Shown: piece by piece, positions 53,450 through 61,281 of the stretch
How the letters are laid out: each line of letters starts with the position of its first letter
Numbering within the stretch: the stretch's first letter is position 1
Assembly: GCA_051649305.1 (NCBI GenBank)
Contig: JBOFGV010000098.1
Location: forward strand, 1 to 64,000
Direction of reading: 5' to 3'
DNA length: 64,000 nt
Source: JADCCX01 sp051649305
Lineage (GTDB): Bacteria; Pseudomonadota; Alphaproteobacteria; Rhizobiales; Beijerinckiaceae
Program-made: the position numbers and the translations under genes
Notes under the pieces: generated by a model
What the model saw: the letters and a program-made list of their open reading frames with translations, nothing else
Databases searched by the model: none
What the model was told of the DNA's origin: nothing

Positions 53450-54255
53450 GCCGCCCGCTTCGCAATGTCCTGCTCTGGTCCGGTGTCATCACGGTTTCTG
53501 TCTGGGTGCTGATTCCGATCTACCTTCTGGCGGCCTCGTCCTTCAGTGGACGTCTCGGGGTTTCGGCCTGGCCCAAGCCGTTCTTTCCATCTGCGCCAAC
53601 GCTTGAAGTGCTGAGCTTCTTCTTCAAGGTGGATGGTGTCTGGAAAGCAACATTGGTCAGCCTACAGGTGGCAGCGATGACCATGCTCTTCTCCATCCTG
53701 CTGGGGGCACCGGCGGGCTATGCGCTCGCACGCCATGCCTTTGCCGGCAAGGATGTTTACCGCGTCATCATCCTGCTGACCCGCGCCTTTCCCGTTGCCA
53801 TCCTCGCCTTGCCCTTGACTGTGCGTTTCATCCAGCTTGGCATCTACGATACGCCCATTGGCATCGCACTCGTGCACACCTGTCTCGCCCTGCCATTTGC
53901 GGTGCTCGTCACATCCAGTCTTTTCGTGGGCATTCCCAAAGAGCTGGAGGAAGCCGCCTGGACCATGGGCTGCACCGGCTTGCAGGCCTTCATGAAAATC
54001 GTGCTGCCGATTGCGGCACCCGGCCTTGCCGCCACGGCGATCTTTGCCTTCGTGATTTCATGGAACGAGGTTTTTGCCGCAGCCGTTCTCTCGGTCCAGA
54101 ACCGCACACTGACAGCCTATCTCCTGTCGGTGCTGTCCGAATCGCCGCTGCACTTCAGGTTTGCCGGCGGACTTTTCCTCATCATCCCGGCGGTCGTCTT
54201 CATCTTTGCCGTGCGCAAATATCTCTTCAGCATGTGGGGCATTGCAAACCGATGA
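53446..54255 (+). CDS. Carbohydrate ABC transporter permease, MalG/UgpE type
   Basis: Second permease, 269 residues, with about six helices. It shows VLIPIYLLAASSFSGRLG near the N-terminus. The EAA loop is ELEEAAWTMGCTGLQAFMKIVLPIAAPG, followed by SWNEVFAAAVLSVQNRTLTAY, the usual C-terminal mark. Overlaps the first permease by 4 bp and is 33 bp from the ATPase gene. Confidence 0.93.
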   Translation: MSRPLRNVLLWSGVITVSVWVLIPIYLLAASSFSGRLGVSAWPKPFFPSAPTLEVLSFFFKVDGVWKATLVSLQVAAMTMLFSILLGAPAGYALARHAFAGKDVYRVIILLTRAFPVAILALPLTVRFIQLGIYDTPIGIALVHTCLALPFAVLVTSSLFVGIPKELEEAAWTMGCTGLQAFMKIVLPIAAPGLAATAIFAFVISWNEVFAAAVLSVQNRTLTAYLLSVLSESPLHFRFAGGLFLIIPAVVFIFAVRKYLFSMWGIANR

Positions 54256-54288
54256 TGAGAAGACACATCAGAAACAGCGGGGTGCAGT

Positions 54289-55329
54289 ATGGTTGATATC
54301 ACCATCTCCGGTCTTGAGCGCAGCTACGGGTCATACAAGGCCCTCAAAGGCGTTTCGCTCGATATCAAGGATCAGGAGTTTGTCGTGCTTCTGGGGCCAT
54401 CAGGCTGCGGCAAGACAACGCTGCTGCGCGCCATTGCAGGGCTGGATCACACAGACAAGGGCACGATCCATCTCGGTGAGCGCAACGTGACAGCGCTGCC
54501 CGCCCGCGAGCGCGGCATTGCCATGGTCTTCCAGAACTATGCGGTTTTCCCGCATATGACTGTTTACGAGAATGTGGCCTTTGGCCTGCGCATGAAAAAA
54601 GCGCCGGAAGCCGAGATCGTGAAAGCTGTGGGCGAAGCCTCCGAGATGATGCGCATCGGGCCCTATCTGCAGCGCTATCCCGCGCAGCTCTCGGGCGGCC
54701 AGCGCCAACGTGTGTCACTCGCCCGTGCTCTGGCGGTGAAGCCTGCCGTGCTGCTGATGGACGAGCCTCTCTCCAACCTTGATGCGCTCCTCCGGCTTGA
54801 AATGCGGGCGGAACTCAAAAGCGTTCTTGCGCAGTCTCGCACCACAACGGTCTATGTCACCCACGATCAGGTGGAAGCCATGGGCCTGGCTGACCGGGTG
54901 GCCGTGATGCAGCAGGGCGAGATCATCCAGTATGAAAAACCGATGGATATCTACGCCCATCCCGCCAGCACCTTCGTGGCTGGTTTCATTGGCAACCCGC
55001 CGATGAACCTGATGAAAACCACCCGCCGCGCAGATGGCAAGGTGAGCCTTGGCAACTGGGGTTTTGATGCTCCGGGCTCTGGCGATATCCTGCTCGGTGT
55101 TCGGGCCGAAGAACTTGATATTGTCGAACCGGGTGCGGCCATTGATGCCACGGTGAAGGTGGTTGAGCCGCTTGGCCCCAGCCAGCTTGTCACCATTGAG
55201 ATCGACGGCCAGATGGCGCGGGTGGATGTGCCTAATGCCACAAGCATCCGCAGTGGACAGAAGATTGCCCTCAAGCCCAAAGCAGGGTCCCTGCGCTGGT
55301 TCAATGCCGAAACCGGCCAACGTGTCTGA
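54289..55329 (+). CDS. Sugar ABC transporter ATP-binding protein (UgpC/MalK type)
   Basis: A 346-residue ATPase with Walker A LGPSGCGKTTLLRAIAG, Q-loop VFQNYAVFPHMTVYENVAFG, signature LSGGQRQRVSLARAL, Walker B VLLMDEPLSNLDALLR and switch VYVTHDQVEAM. A TOBE-type regulatory domain makes up the last 110 residues. It energises the two permeases upstream. The ATG is preceded by a weak purine-rich site. Confidence 0.95.
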   Translation: MVDITISGLERSYGSYKALKGVSLDIKDQEFVVLLGPSGCGKTTLLRAIAGLDHTDKGTIHLGERNVTALPARERGIAMVFQNYAVFPHMTVYENVAFGLRMKKAPEAEIVKAVGEASEMMRIGPYLQRYPAQLSGGQRQRVSLARALAVKPAVLLMDEPLSNLDALLRLEMRAELKSVLAQSRTTTVYVTHDQVEAMGLADRVAVMQQGEIIQYEKPMDIYAHPASTFVAGFIGNPPMNLMKTTRRADGKVSLGNWGFDAPGSGDILLGVRAEELDIVEPGAAIDATVKVVEPLGPSQLVTIEIDGQMARVDVPNATSIRSGQKIALKPKAGSLRWFNAETGQRV

Positions 55330-55344
55330 AAAGAAATAACCGTT

Positions 55345-56616
55345 ATGTCTGAACTGATTTCCACCCGTCATGAAGAGGCAAAAGCCATTTTGCGCGGTAA
55401 TGATCGCGGCGGCTACACCGTGCCAACAGCGGGACTTTATCCCTTCCAGTGGAACTGGGATTCCGCCTTCTGCGCCATCGGTTTTGCCACCTTTGATGAG
55501 CCGCGCGGCTGGGATGAGCTGGACACATTGTTCCTTGGCCAATGGGCTGATGGCATGGTGCCTCATATCGTTTTCCATCAGCCTTCGGACACTTACTTTC
55601 CGGGGCCAGATGTCTGGGGCACAAGCCATACGCCGCCGACATCCGGGATCACGCAGCCACCCGTCGCAGCAACGGCAGCCCTGCGCATGCTGCAGTCCGC
55701 GCGCGATCCCGCTCTGGCCAACGAGCGTTGCGCGCAGCTTTACCCAAAGCTGCTCAGCAACCATCGTTGGTGGGCCAGCGCCCGCGATCCGGACAACACA
55801 GGACTGGTCGCTGTTCTGCACAACTGGGAAACCGGCATGGACAACAGCCCTGCATGGGATCTCGCCTTCGAGCGTGTGCCGCGGACAGACAACCCCTACG
55901 TCCGCAAAGATCTGGGCCATGTCGATTCCGCGATGCGGCCACGCGCGATCGACTACGACCGCTATGTGCATCTGGTTGAGACCTACAGGGCCTGCCAGTG
56001 GCAGCCGGAAGCGATGTGGAAGGCTGCGCCTTTCAAAATTGCGCATATCGGCATCAATGCCATTCTGCTGAGGGCAGAAATGGACCTGCTGGTGCTTGCC
56101 GGGCACTTCGGCACAGAGAGTGAAGCGACAGAAATTAAAAAGCGCATCGCCCGCATGGAAAAGGCCATTGCTTCGCTCTGGTCTGAAAAGTTGAGCGCCT
56201 ATCAGTCGCTGGATCTGATCAGCGGCAAGCCCATCGACAAGGCGACCAATGCCGGATTCCTGCCACTTCTCACCAACGTGCCTGATGCAGCCAAGGTGGC
56301 CAGCATGGTGCAGGAAATGGCGCGCTGGGCGGCCCTCTCAAAACATTCCGTGGCCACGGTCTCGCCGGATGATCCGGATTTCGACAGCAAGCGCTACTGG
56401 CGCGGCCCGATCTGGGGCATTGTCAACTGGTTGCTGGCGGACGGTCTGCGTCACCAGAACCGGGTGGAGGAGTCGGAGCGCCTGCGCAAGGACACCGCCC
56501 GGTTGATCCTTGATCATGGCTTCCCCGAAAACTTCGATCCAATGGACGGCGCGCCCGGTGGCGGCCATGGCTTTTCGTGGACAGCTGCTGTGGCCTTGGC
56601 CTTTGCGCTGAAATAG
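55345..56616 (+). CDS. Glycoside hydrolase, MGH1/GH63-like (alpha,alpha)6 barrel
   Basis: A 423-residue cytosolic enzyme of the GH63/GH37-like group that includes mannosylglycerate and glucosylglycerate hydrolases. Key blocks are LYPFQWNWDSAFCAIGFA, GITQPPVAATAAL, LHNWETGMDNSPAWD (candidate acid Asp), RYWRGPIWGIVNWLLADGL and GHGFSWTAAVALAF. It has no signal peptide, so it acts on what the importer delivers. The operon therefore looks like uptake and hydrolysis of a glycoside, possibly a compatible solute. It is 15 bp after the ATPase gene. Confidence 0.88.
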   Translation: MSELISTRHEEAKAILRGNDRGGYTVPTAGLYPFQWNWDSAFCAIGFATFDEPRGWDELDTLFLGQWADGMVPHIVFHQPSDTYFPGPDVWGTSHTPPTSGITQPPVAATAALRMLQSARDPALANERCAQLYPKLLSNHRWWASARDPDNTGLVAVLHNWETGMDNSPAWDLAFERVPRTDNPYVRKDLGHVDSAMRPRAIDYDRYVHLVETYRACQWQPEAMWKAAPFKIAHIGINAILLRAEMDLLVLAGHFGTESEATEIKKRIARMEKAIASLWSEKLSAYQSLDLISGKPIDKATNAGFLPLLTNVPDAAKVASMVQEMARWAALSKHSVATVSPDDPDFDSKRYWRGPIWGIVNWLLADGLRHQNRVEESERLRKDTARLILDHGFPENFDPMDGAPGGGHGFSWTAAVALAFALK

Positions 56617-56677
56617 GGGCACTTGCCTCTGGTTCACAGCATTGCCATATGGGGGCTGCAAAACGGAGACTGCGCTT

Positions 56678-57061
56678 ATGCAGGATATGCCCGGAACCAA
56701 ATTCACCAAGGCCGAAATGGCCTCAATGCGGCGTGCCGCCCGCGATGAAGCAGGTGTGATTTCCGAGTTCTGGAACCGCATCAAGACGCTTGGCCGCAAA
56801 TTGCCTTTTGCCGAAAGCATGGTGGCTGCCGCCTATTGTGCCTCGGATCCTGCCACACCAACACGGGTGAAAGCGCTGATCGTTGGCGCGCTGGCTTATT
56901 TCGTCATGCCTTTTGATGGCATTCCCGATATTCTACCCATGCTGGGTTTCACCGATGATGCCGCTGTCATTGCCGCGACTATTGCTGCCATCCGCGCGCA
57001 TATGAGCGAGGTGCATTGGGAGAAGGCGAGGGAATTCCTGTCTTCAGACAAAGACGCTTAG
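56678..57061 (+). CDS. YkvA family (DUF1232) membrane protein
   Basis: A 127-residue protein from ATG 56678 (GGAG 9 nt upstream). The DUF1232 motif is ALIVGALAYFVMPFDGIPDILPMLGFTDDAAVIAATIAAI (in parts), a short hydrophobic hairpin with the invariant D-x-I-PD. Function is unknown; such proteins are small inner-membrane factors. Its stop overlaps the convergent sigma factor stop by 4 bp. Confidence 0.9.
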   Translation: MQDMPGTKFTKAEMASMRRAARDEAGVISEFWNRIKTLGRKLPFAESMVAAAYCASDPATPTRVKALIVGALAYFVMPFDGIPDILPMLGFTDDAAVIAATIAAIRAHMSEVHWEKAREFLSSDKDA

Positions 57062-57627
57062 GTCGCCTCGATCACGCCCTGCGCCTCAAGTGCGCGTCGG
57101 AGCCTCGTAAACGCCAGCCGGATGCGGGATTTTACCGTGCCAAGGGGCAGGCCAGTGCGCTCGGCAATGCTGTTATGGGACAGGCTCTCAAAGAACGCGA
57201 GCCGGACAAGGCTCAGCTGCTCTTCGGGCAGTTCCTGCATGGCGCTGCGCAACACTTCCTCGCGCTGCTGCATATCCATGGCGCGGTCGATCTGGATGTC
57301 TTCCGCAACGGATTCAAAGGCTGAATCCATGGGGTCGATGTAGTCCAGCCTGTCACGCCTTGCGACATCAATGCGGCGGTTGCGGGCAATACGGTAGAGC
57401 CAGGTGGTGAAGGAGGACTTGGCGGGATCAAACAATGCGGCCTTGCGCCAGACTGTCATCATCGCATCCTGCGAGATTTCCTGGGCGCTTGCCTGATCAG
57501 CCCCAAGCCGCATGAGATAGGATTCGAGCCGTGGCACATAAAAATCGAACAGGCGTGTAAAGGCGTCACGGTCGCGATGATCCGCAACCGCACGTACCAG
57601 TAACGCCCATTCTGCATGTGTTGGCAC
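57058..57627 (-). CDS. ECF sigma factor, RpoE/ECF11-like
   Basis: A 189-residue extracytoplasmic-function sigma factor. Region 2 is FTRLFDFYVPRLESYLMRLGADQASAQEISQDAMMTVWRKAALFD (in parts), with WLYRIARNRRIDVARRD for -10 recognition. Region 4 is LPEEQLSLVRLAFFESLSHNSIAERTGLPLGTVKSRIRLAFTRLR. The wording is close to the ChrR-controlled RpoE of Rhodobacter. I set the start at GTG 57627, 5 nt after AAGGAG; GTG 57633 would overlap that site. No chrR-type zinc anti-sigma gene follows, which is unusual. Confidence 0.92.
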   Translation of the reverse strand: MPTHAEWALLVRAVADHRDRDAFTRLFDFYVPRLESYLMRLGADQASAQEISQDAMMTVWRKAALFDPAKSSFTTWLYRIARNRRIDVARRDRLDYIDPMDSAFESVAEDIQIDRAMDMQQREEVLRSAMQELPEEQLSLVRLAFFESLSHNSIAERTGLPLGTVKSRIRLAFTRLRRALEAQGVIEAT

Positions 57628-57902
57628 ACACACTCCTTCAGCTTCAGCTGTTCAAACCCGGTTTGTGTCCTGTTCTGCAATTGAGTCAGGGCACTTTTGG
57701 AAACGCTATGCTTTTGTGCTGCTTAACGCAGGCAATTGACATTTTCCGTATGTTTTATTCTACGGTGTCGATGCAGAAATGCAATGCGCAAAAAAGCGCA
57801 TTAAAAATTGTGGGCCGACCCCAAATTTGCCCCGATCATGAAATTCTGTCAGGAGACGGATAGGCTCTCTGCCAAAGCCCGCGACTGAGGTAAGTTATAT
57901 CT

Positions 57903-58442
57903 ATGATTCGATATCTGATTTGCGTAACAGCCCTGACAATGGTCCTCGCAAACCCGGCCGATGCCCAGCAGCGTCAGGCCGCAAGGACCAGCAATTCCGG
58001 TGGCAATGCCTTTGAAATCGGCAAAGCCGGTGCCTGGGGTATTTTCACTGCTGGCGAAGGCCGCGCGCGCACCTGTTTCATCATGGCGCAGCCGGCAGAG
58101 CGCCTGCCAAAGGGTTTGTCGCGTGATCCGGCGCATATCTACATTTCCATGCGGCAAGGCGAAGCCAGCAAGCAGGAGTTTGCTGTCATCACCGGTTATC
58201 CCGTGAAACAGGGGGCGGATGCACAGGTCGCTGTCGGTGCAGTCACTTTTACGGGCACCGGGCAGAACAAGAATATCTGGCTGAAAAACCCGGCTGAAGA
58301 AGGCCGTTTTATCGGCGAGTTGCGCAAGGGTTCCAGCCTCACGGTCAAGGGCACCTCGCAAAAGGGCAATGATACCACTGACCGTTATCTTTTAACCGGC
58401 TTTGGTCAGGCACTGGAACGCGCCCAGAAAGAATGTTCCTGA
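57903..58442 (+). CDS. Invasion-associated locus B (IalB) family protein
   Basis: A secreted 179-residue protein. The signal peptide is MIRYLICVTALTMVLANPADA, cut before QQRQ. The IalB domain has ARTCFIMAQPAERLPKGL, YISMRQGEA, FAVITGYPVK and the C-terminal GFGQALERAQKEC, with the two Cys likely disulfide-bonded. Named after a Bartonella locus, but the family is general in Rhizobiales and does not by itself imply invasion. The ATG lacks a strong ribosome-binding site. Confidence 0.88.
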   Translation: MIRYLICVTALTMVLANPADAQQRQAARTSNSGGNAFEIGKAGAWGIFTAGEGRARTCFIMAQPAERLPKGLSRDPAHIYISMRQGEASKQEFAVITGYPVKQGADAQVAVGAVTFTGTGQNKNIWLKNPAEEGRFIGELRKGSSLTVKGTSQKGNDTTDRYLLTGFGQALERAQKECS

Positions 58443-58480
58443 CGGGTGCAATTGCCGGTTTTCCGTGCTAACGGGCCGCT

Positions 58481-59734
58481 ATGTCTGATATCTCCTCCCT
58501 TGTCGTGCCAACAGCCGCACCTGCTGCGGCTATAAACGTACCTGCGCCAAAGCCCTCGCTCGCGGGCCTCACCCGTGCCGGCCTTGGCGAAAAGCTTGGC
58601 GAACTCGGCGTCAGCGAGAAAGACCGCCGCATGCGGGTGGCCCAGCTCTGGCACTGGATCTATGTGCGCGGCTCCACCCAGTTCGACGATATGACCAACG
58701 TCTCGAAAGTTTTGCGCCATGACATCGAGCAGGCGTTCACGCTGGCGAGGCCTGAGATCGTCTCCGAGCAGATCAGCCAGGATGGCACACGCAAATGGCT
58801 GATCCGCCTGCCGTCCACCGGCAAGTTCGACCGCGGTTCGGAAGTGGAATGCGTCTACATTCCCGAAACAGACCGTGGCACGCTCTGTGTCTCCAGCCAG
58901 GTCGGCTGCACGCTGAATTGCTCTTTCTGCCACACCGGAACGCAGAAATTGGTGCGCAATCTCACATCAGCTGAAATCGTGGCACAGGTGCTGATCGCGC
59001 GGGACCGTCTGGGGGATTATCCCGGTCGCACGCGGGCGGATGGCACATTCTCGGCGGAGGTTGGTGGACGGCTTGTCTCCAACATCGTTTTCATGGGCAT
59101 GGGCGAGCCGCTCTATAACTTTGACAACGTGCGCGATGCGATCAGCGTGCTGGCAGACCCTGAAGGCCTGCAGCTTTCGAAGCGCCGCATCACGGTCTCC
59201 ACCTCGGGCGTTGTGCCAGAAATCGCGCCGCTTGGGGCTGAAACCAACACGATGCTGGCAATCTCGTTGCATGCCACCAACGATGCGCTGCGCGATGTGC
59301 TCGTGCCCATCAACAAGAAATACCCCATCGCTGATTTGATGGAAGCCTGCCGCAACTATCCCAGCCTGTCGAACGCACGGCGTATTACCTTCGAGTATGT
59401 GATGCTGAAGGGCGTGAATGACAGCCTCGCCGAGGCCAAGCAGCTTGTGAAGTTGCTCAAGGGCATTCCGGCAAAGATCAACCTCATCCCCTTCAACCCC
59501 TGGCCGGGCACGCAGTATGAATGCTCGGACTGGGAGCAGATCGAGAAGTTCTCGGACTATGTCTTCAACGCCGGTTATTCCTCTCCCGTGCGCACGCCGC
59601 GTGGCCGCGATATTCTGGCGGCTTGCGGACAGCTGAAGAGCGAGACGGAAAAACTGCGGGCGCGCGCCCGCATGATGCAGGAATCCGGCATTGGCGCTGA
59701 AGGCGTCTATGCCGCCGGTGCGGGTGAGGACTGA
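58481..59734 (+). CDS. rlmN: Dual-specificity 23S rRNA/tRNA adenine-C2 methyltransferase
   Basis: Radical SAM enzyme that makes m2A2503 in 23S rRNA and m2A37 in tRNA. The cluster motif is VGCTLNCSFCHTGTQKLVRN, in its normal place near residue 145. FMGMGEPLYNFDNV, LAISLHATNDALRDVLVPIN and the second catalytic Cys in DILAACGQLKSE are all present. The N-terminal Ala/Pro stretch is longer than in E. coli. It is 3 bp upstream of the next membrane-protein gene. Confidence 0.97.
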   Translation: MSDISSLVVPTAAPAAAINVPAPKPSLAGLTRAGLGEKLGELGVSEKDRRMRVAQLWHWIYVRGSTQFDDMTNVSKVLRHDIEQAFTLARPEIVSEQISQDGTRKWLIRLPSTGKFDRGSEVECVYIPETDRGTLCVSSQVGCTLNCSFCHTGTQKLVRNLTSAEIVAQVLIARDRLGDYPGRTRADGTFSAEVGGRLVSNIVFMGMGEPLYNFDNVRDAISVLADPEGLQLSKRRITVSTSGVVPEIAPLGAETNTMLAISLHATNDALRDVLVPINKKYPIADLMEACRNYPSLSNARRITFEYVMLKGVNDSLAEAKQLVKLLKGIPAKINLIPFNPWPGTQYECSDWEQIEKFSDYVFNAGYSSPVRTPRGRDILAACGQLKSETEKLRARARMMQESGIGAEGVYAAGAGED

Positions 59735-59737
59735 TCC

Positions 59738-60265
59738 ATGCGGTTTCTGGGACGTCTGATTCTCATCCCTCTCGGCATTGCCATCGCGGCGTTTCTGGCG
59801 GGTACGTTTCTGGTGGTCGCGGGCTTTGTGCAGCCCCAGCTTGGCGGCGCGCTCACGGAAGCCGCCATCACGACACTTCGTCGTTTGGTCGAGAGCCTGA
59901 TGGAAGACGGCGAGGCGGCGGTTCGCTTTGGCCGTCTGGCACAGGGCCTGTCGACATTGACAGTGGCACTGCTGTTTCTGCCCGTCGCCATTGTGGCGGC
60001 TGTCAGCGAGGTCTTCAGTGTCCGCTTCTGGTTTGTGCAGGCGCTTGGAGCGGCTCTGCTAACCGCGCTTTTGCCTTGGGCCATGCTGCCGAGTCTGATG
60101 ACGGGCACGCCGCTCGCCTCGTCGCTCACGGGTCTGCTCGCCGTCACCGGCGCATTGGCTGGCAGCATCTACTGGATGGTGGCGGGCCGATCCGCCGGGT
60201 CTGATCCCAAGACGGTCGAGGATCGCGCCACAGTGCGTGCGCCTGCTGTGCGCAGGCAGGGGTAG
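59738..60265 (+). CDS. Hypothetical membrane protein
   Basis: A 175-residue protein with about four membrane helices: LGRLILIPLGIAIAAFLAGTF, VALLFLPVAIVAAVSEVF, FVQALGAALLTALLPWAML, and SLTGLLAVTGALAGSIYWMV. The tail is charged. I do not recognise the family, though similar proteins follow rlmN in other Rhizobiales as far as I recall. It begins 3 bp after the rlmN stop and is surely co-transcribed. Confidence 0.75.
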   Translation: MRFLGRLILIPLGIAIAAFLAGTFLVVAGFVQPQLGGALTEAAITTLRRLVESLMEDGEAAVRFGRLAQGLSTLTVALLFLPVAIVAAVSEVFSVRFWFVQALGAALLTALLPWAMLPSLMTGTPLASSLTGLLAVTGALAGSIYWMVAGRSAGSDPKTVEDRATVRAPAVRRQG

Positions 60266-60270
60266 GGGTT

Positions 60271-60390
60271 GTCATCCCCGGCGAGCCCGCAGGGCGAGGG
60301 AAGGGGATCCACACTTTGCGGTCGTTTCAAAGAGTGGCAAAGATTGAAAAAGATGGATTCCCTTCCCTCGCTTCGCGAGCCGGGAATGAC
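60271..60390. repeat. Palindromic repeat, GTCATTCCC family (long copy)
   Basis: A 120-bp element with ends GTCATCCCCGGCGAGCCCGC and GCGAGCCGGGAATGAC. Inner arms GGAAGGGGATCC and GGATTCCCTTCC also pair. It lies between the convergent membrane-protein and LysE genes, the same setting as the copy at 47138-47243. Confidence 0.85.
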
Positions 60391-60397
60391 AGGGGCC

Positions 60398-61084
60398 TCA
60401 CTTCTGCTCGGTCAACAAAATCTTGACAGCAAAAGCGCCAAAAACCCCGGCAAAGACATAGTCAATCGCCCGCATAACGCCGGGATTGCGCTTCAAACTG
60501 GCCACAACACTTTCCGCCCCAAGGATCATCAGAATGGCGAAGGGGATGGTGAAAACCACAAAATACACCCCCAGAAACGCCAGTTTCCCCACAACGTTGG
60601 GGTCTGATGCCGAAACGAACTGCGGCAGGAATGTTACGAAAAACAGCACCACTTTAGGGTTGATGAGATTGACCATCACGCCCAGCCAGTAGGTCTTGAG
60701 AAAGCCATGCTTCGGCTCGCCATCCTCCTTCATGTTCAGCGCAGAGCCATTGCGCAGCGCATCGATGGCCAGCCACCCGAGATAAAGAGCACCCAGCACC
60801 TTCAACACCGTGAAGGCTGTTGGCGAGGCCGCAATGATGGCCGAAAGACCAAGCGCTGCCAGCACCGTATGCAACAGGCAGCCAGTGCTCGCCCCCAAAA
60901 GCGAGGCAAGACCCGCCTGCCGCCCGCCCGCAATGGTGCGGGAGAGAAACAGGCTCATATCGGGCCCCGGCGTGGCAAACAGGATGAAGCACGCGATGGA
61001 ATAGGTGAGCAGTACCGATGTGTCAGGGATGAAGGACATGGCTGTGAGGGGCATGGGTACTATGTCCGTGTTGGTGTTGGTCAA
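60398..61084 (-). CDS. LysE/RhtB family amino-acid exporter
   Basis: A 228-residue inner-membrane exporter with about six helices. CFILFATPGPDMSLFLSRTIAGGRQAGLASLLGASTGCLLHTVLAALGLSAI (in parts) is the family signature. KTYWLGVMVNLINPKVVLFFVTFLPQFV marks the centre. Substrate is unknown; homoserine, threonine or lysine are usual. The first 15 residues (TNTNTDIVP) look non-conserved, so the ATG at 61039 is an equal alternative start. Confidence 0.9.
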   Translation of the reverse strand: MTNTNTDIVPMPLTAMSFIPDTSVLLTYSIACFILFATPGPDMSLFLSRTIAGGRQAGLASLLGASTGCLLHTVLAALGLSAIIAASPTAFTVLKVLGALYLGWLAIDALRNGSALNMKEDGEPKHGFLKTYWLGVMVNLINPKVVLFFVTFLPQFVSASDPNVVGKLAFLGVYFVVFTIPFAILMILGAESVVASLKRNPGVMRAIDYVFAGVFGAFAVKILLTEQK

Positions 61085-61178
61085 TGGACATCAGAGCAGC
61101 GTTTGGTTGGTTTCGGAAACGCAGATTTGTGATGGGAGGTGTGAGATAGGTTGATGGGGGAGGCGGTTAAGTCAGCTG

Positions 61179-61262
61179 TGCGGAGAATAAGATTGCTATT
61201 ATCCGCATATAATGCGGTGAATAGCCTTGCTCTTGCGGAGAATATCGTCCATAATCTTCGCA
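61179..61262. promoter_or_regulatory. Array of five 11-bp operator-like motifs before the Fic gene
   Basis: Half-sites of consensus TGCGGWGAATA occur five times: forward at 61179 (TGCGGAGAATA), 61213 (TGCGGTGAATA) and 61234 (TGCGGAGAATA). Reverse copies end at 61207 (TGCGGATAATA) and 61262 (TGCGAAGATTA, two mismatches). The first and last pairs are each a 29-bp inverted repeat, exactly 55 bp apart. The array ends 20 bp before the Fic start codon. It fits an autoregulatory operator bound by the winged helix of the Fic protein itself. Confidence 0.75.
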
Positions 61263-61281
61263 TAAGTCGCGGTGATTAGGC

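Noticed and set aside
54715..56106. 463-codon minus-strand frame across the ATPase and glycoside hydrolase genes
   Set aside because: It crosses two well-supported genes and has no domain.
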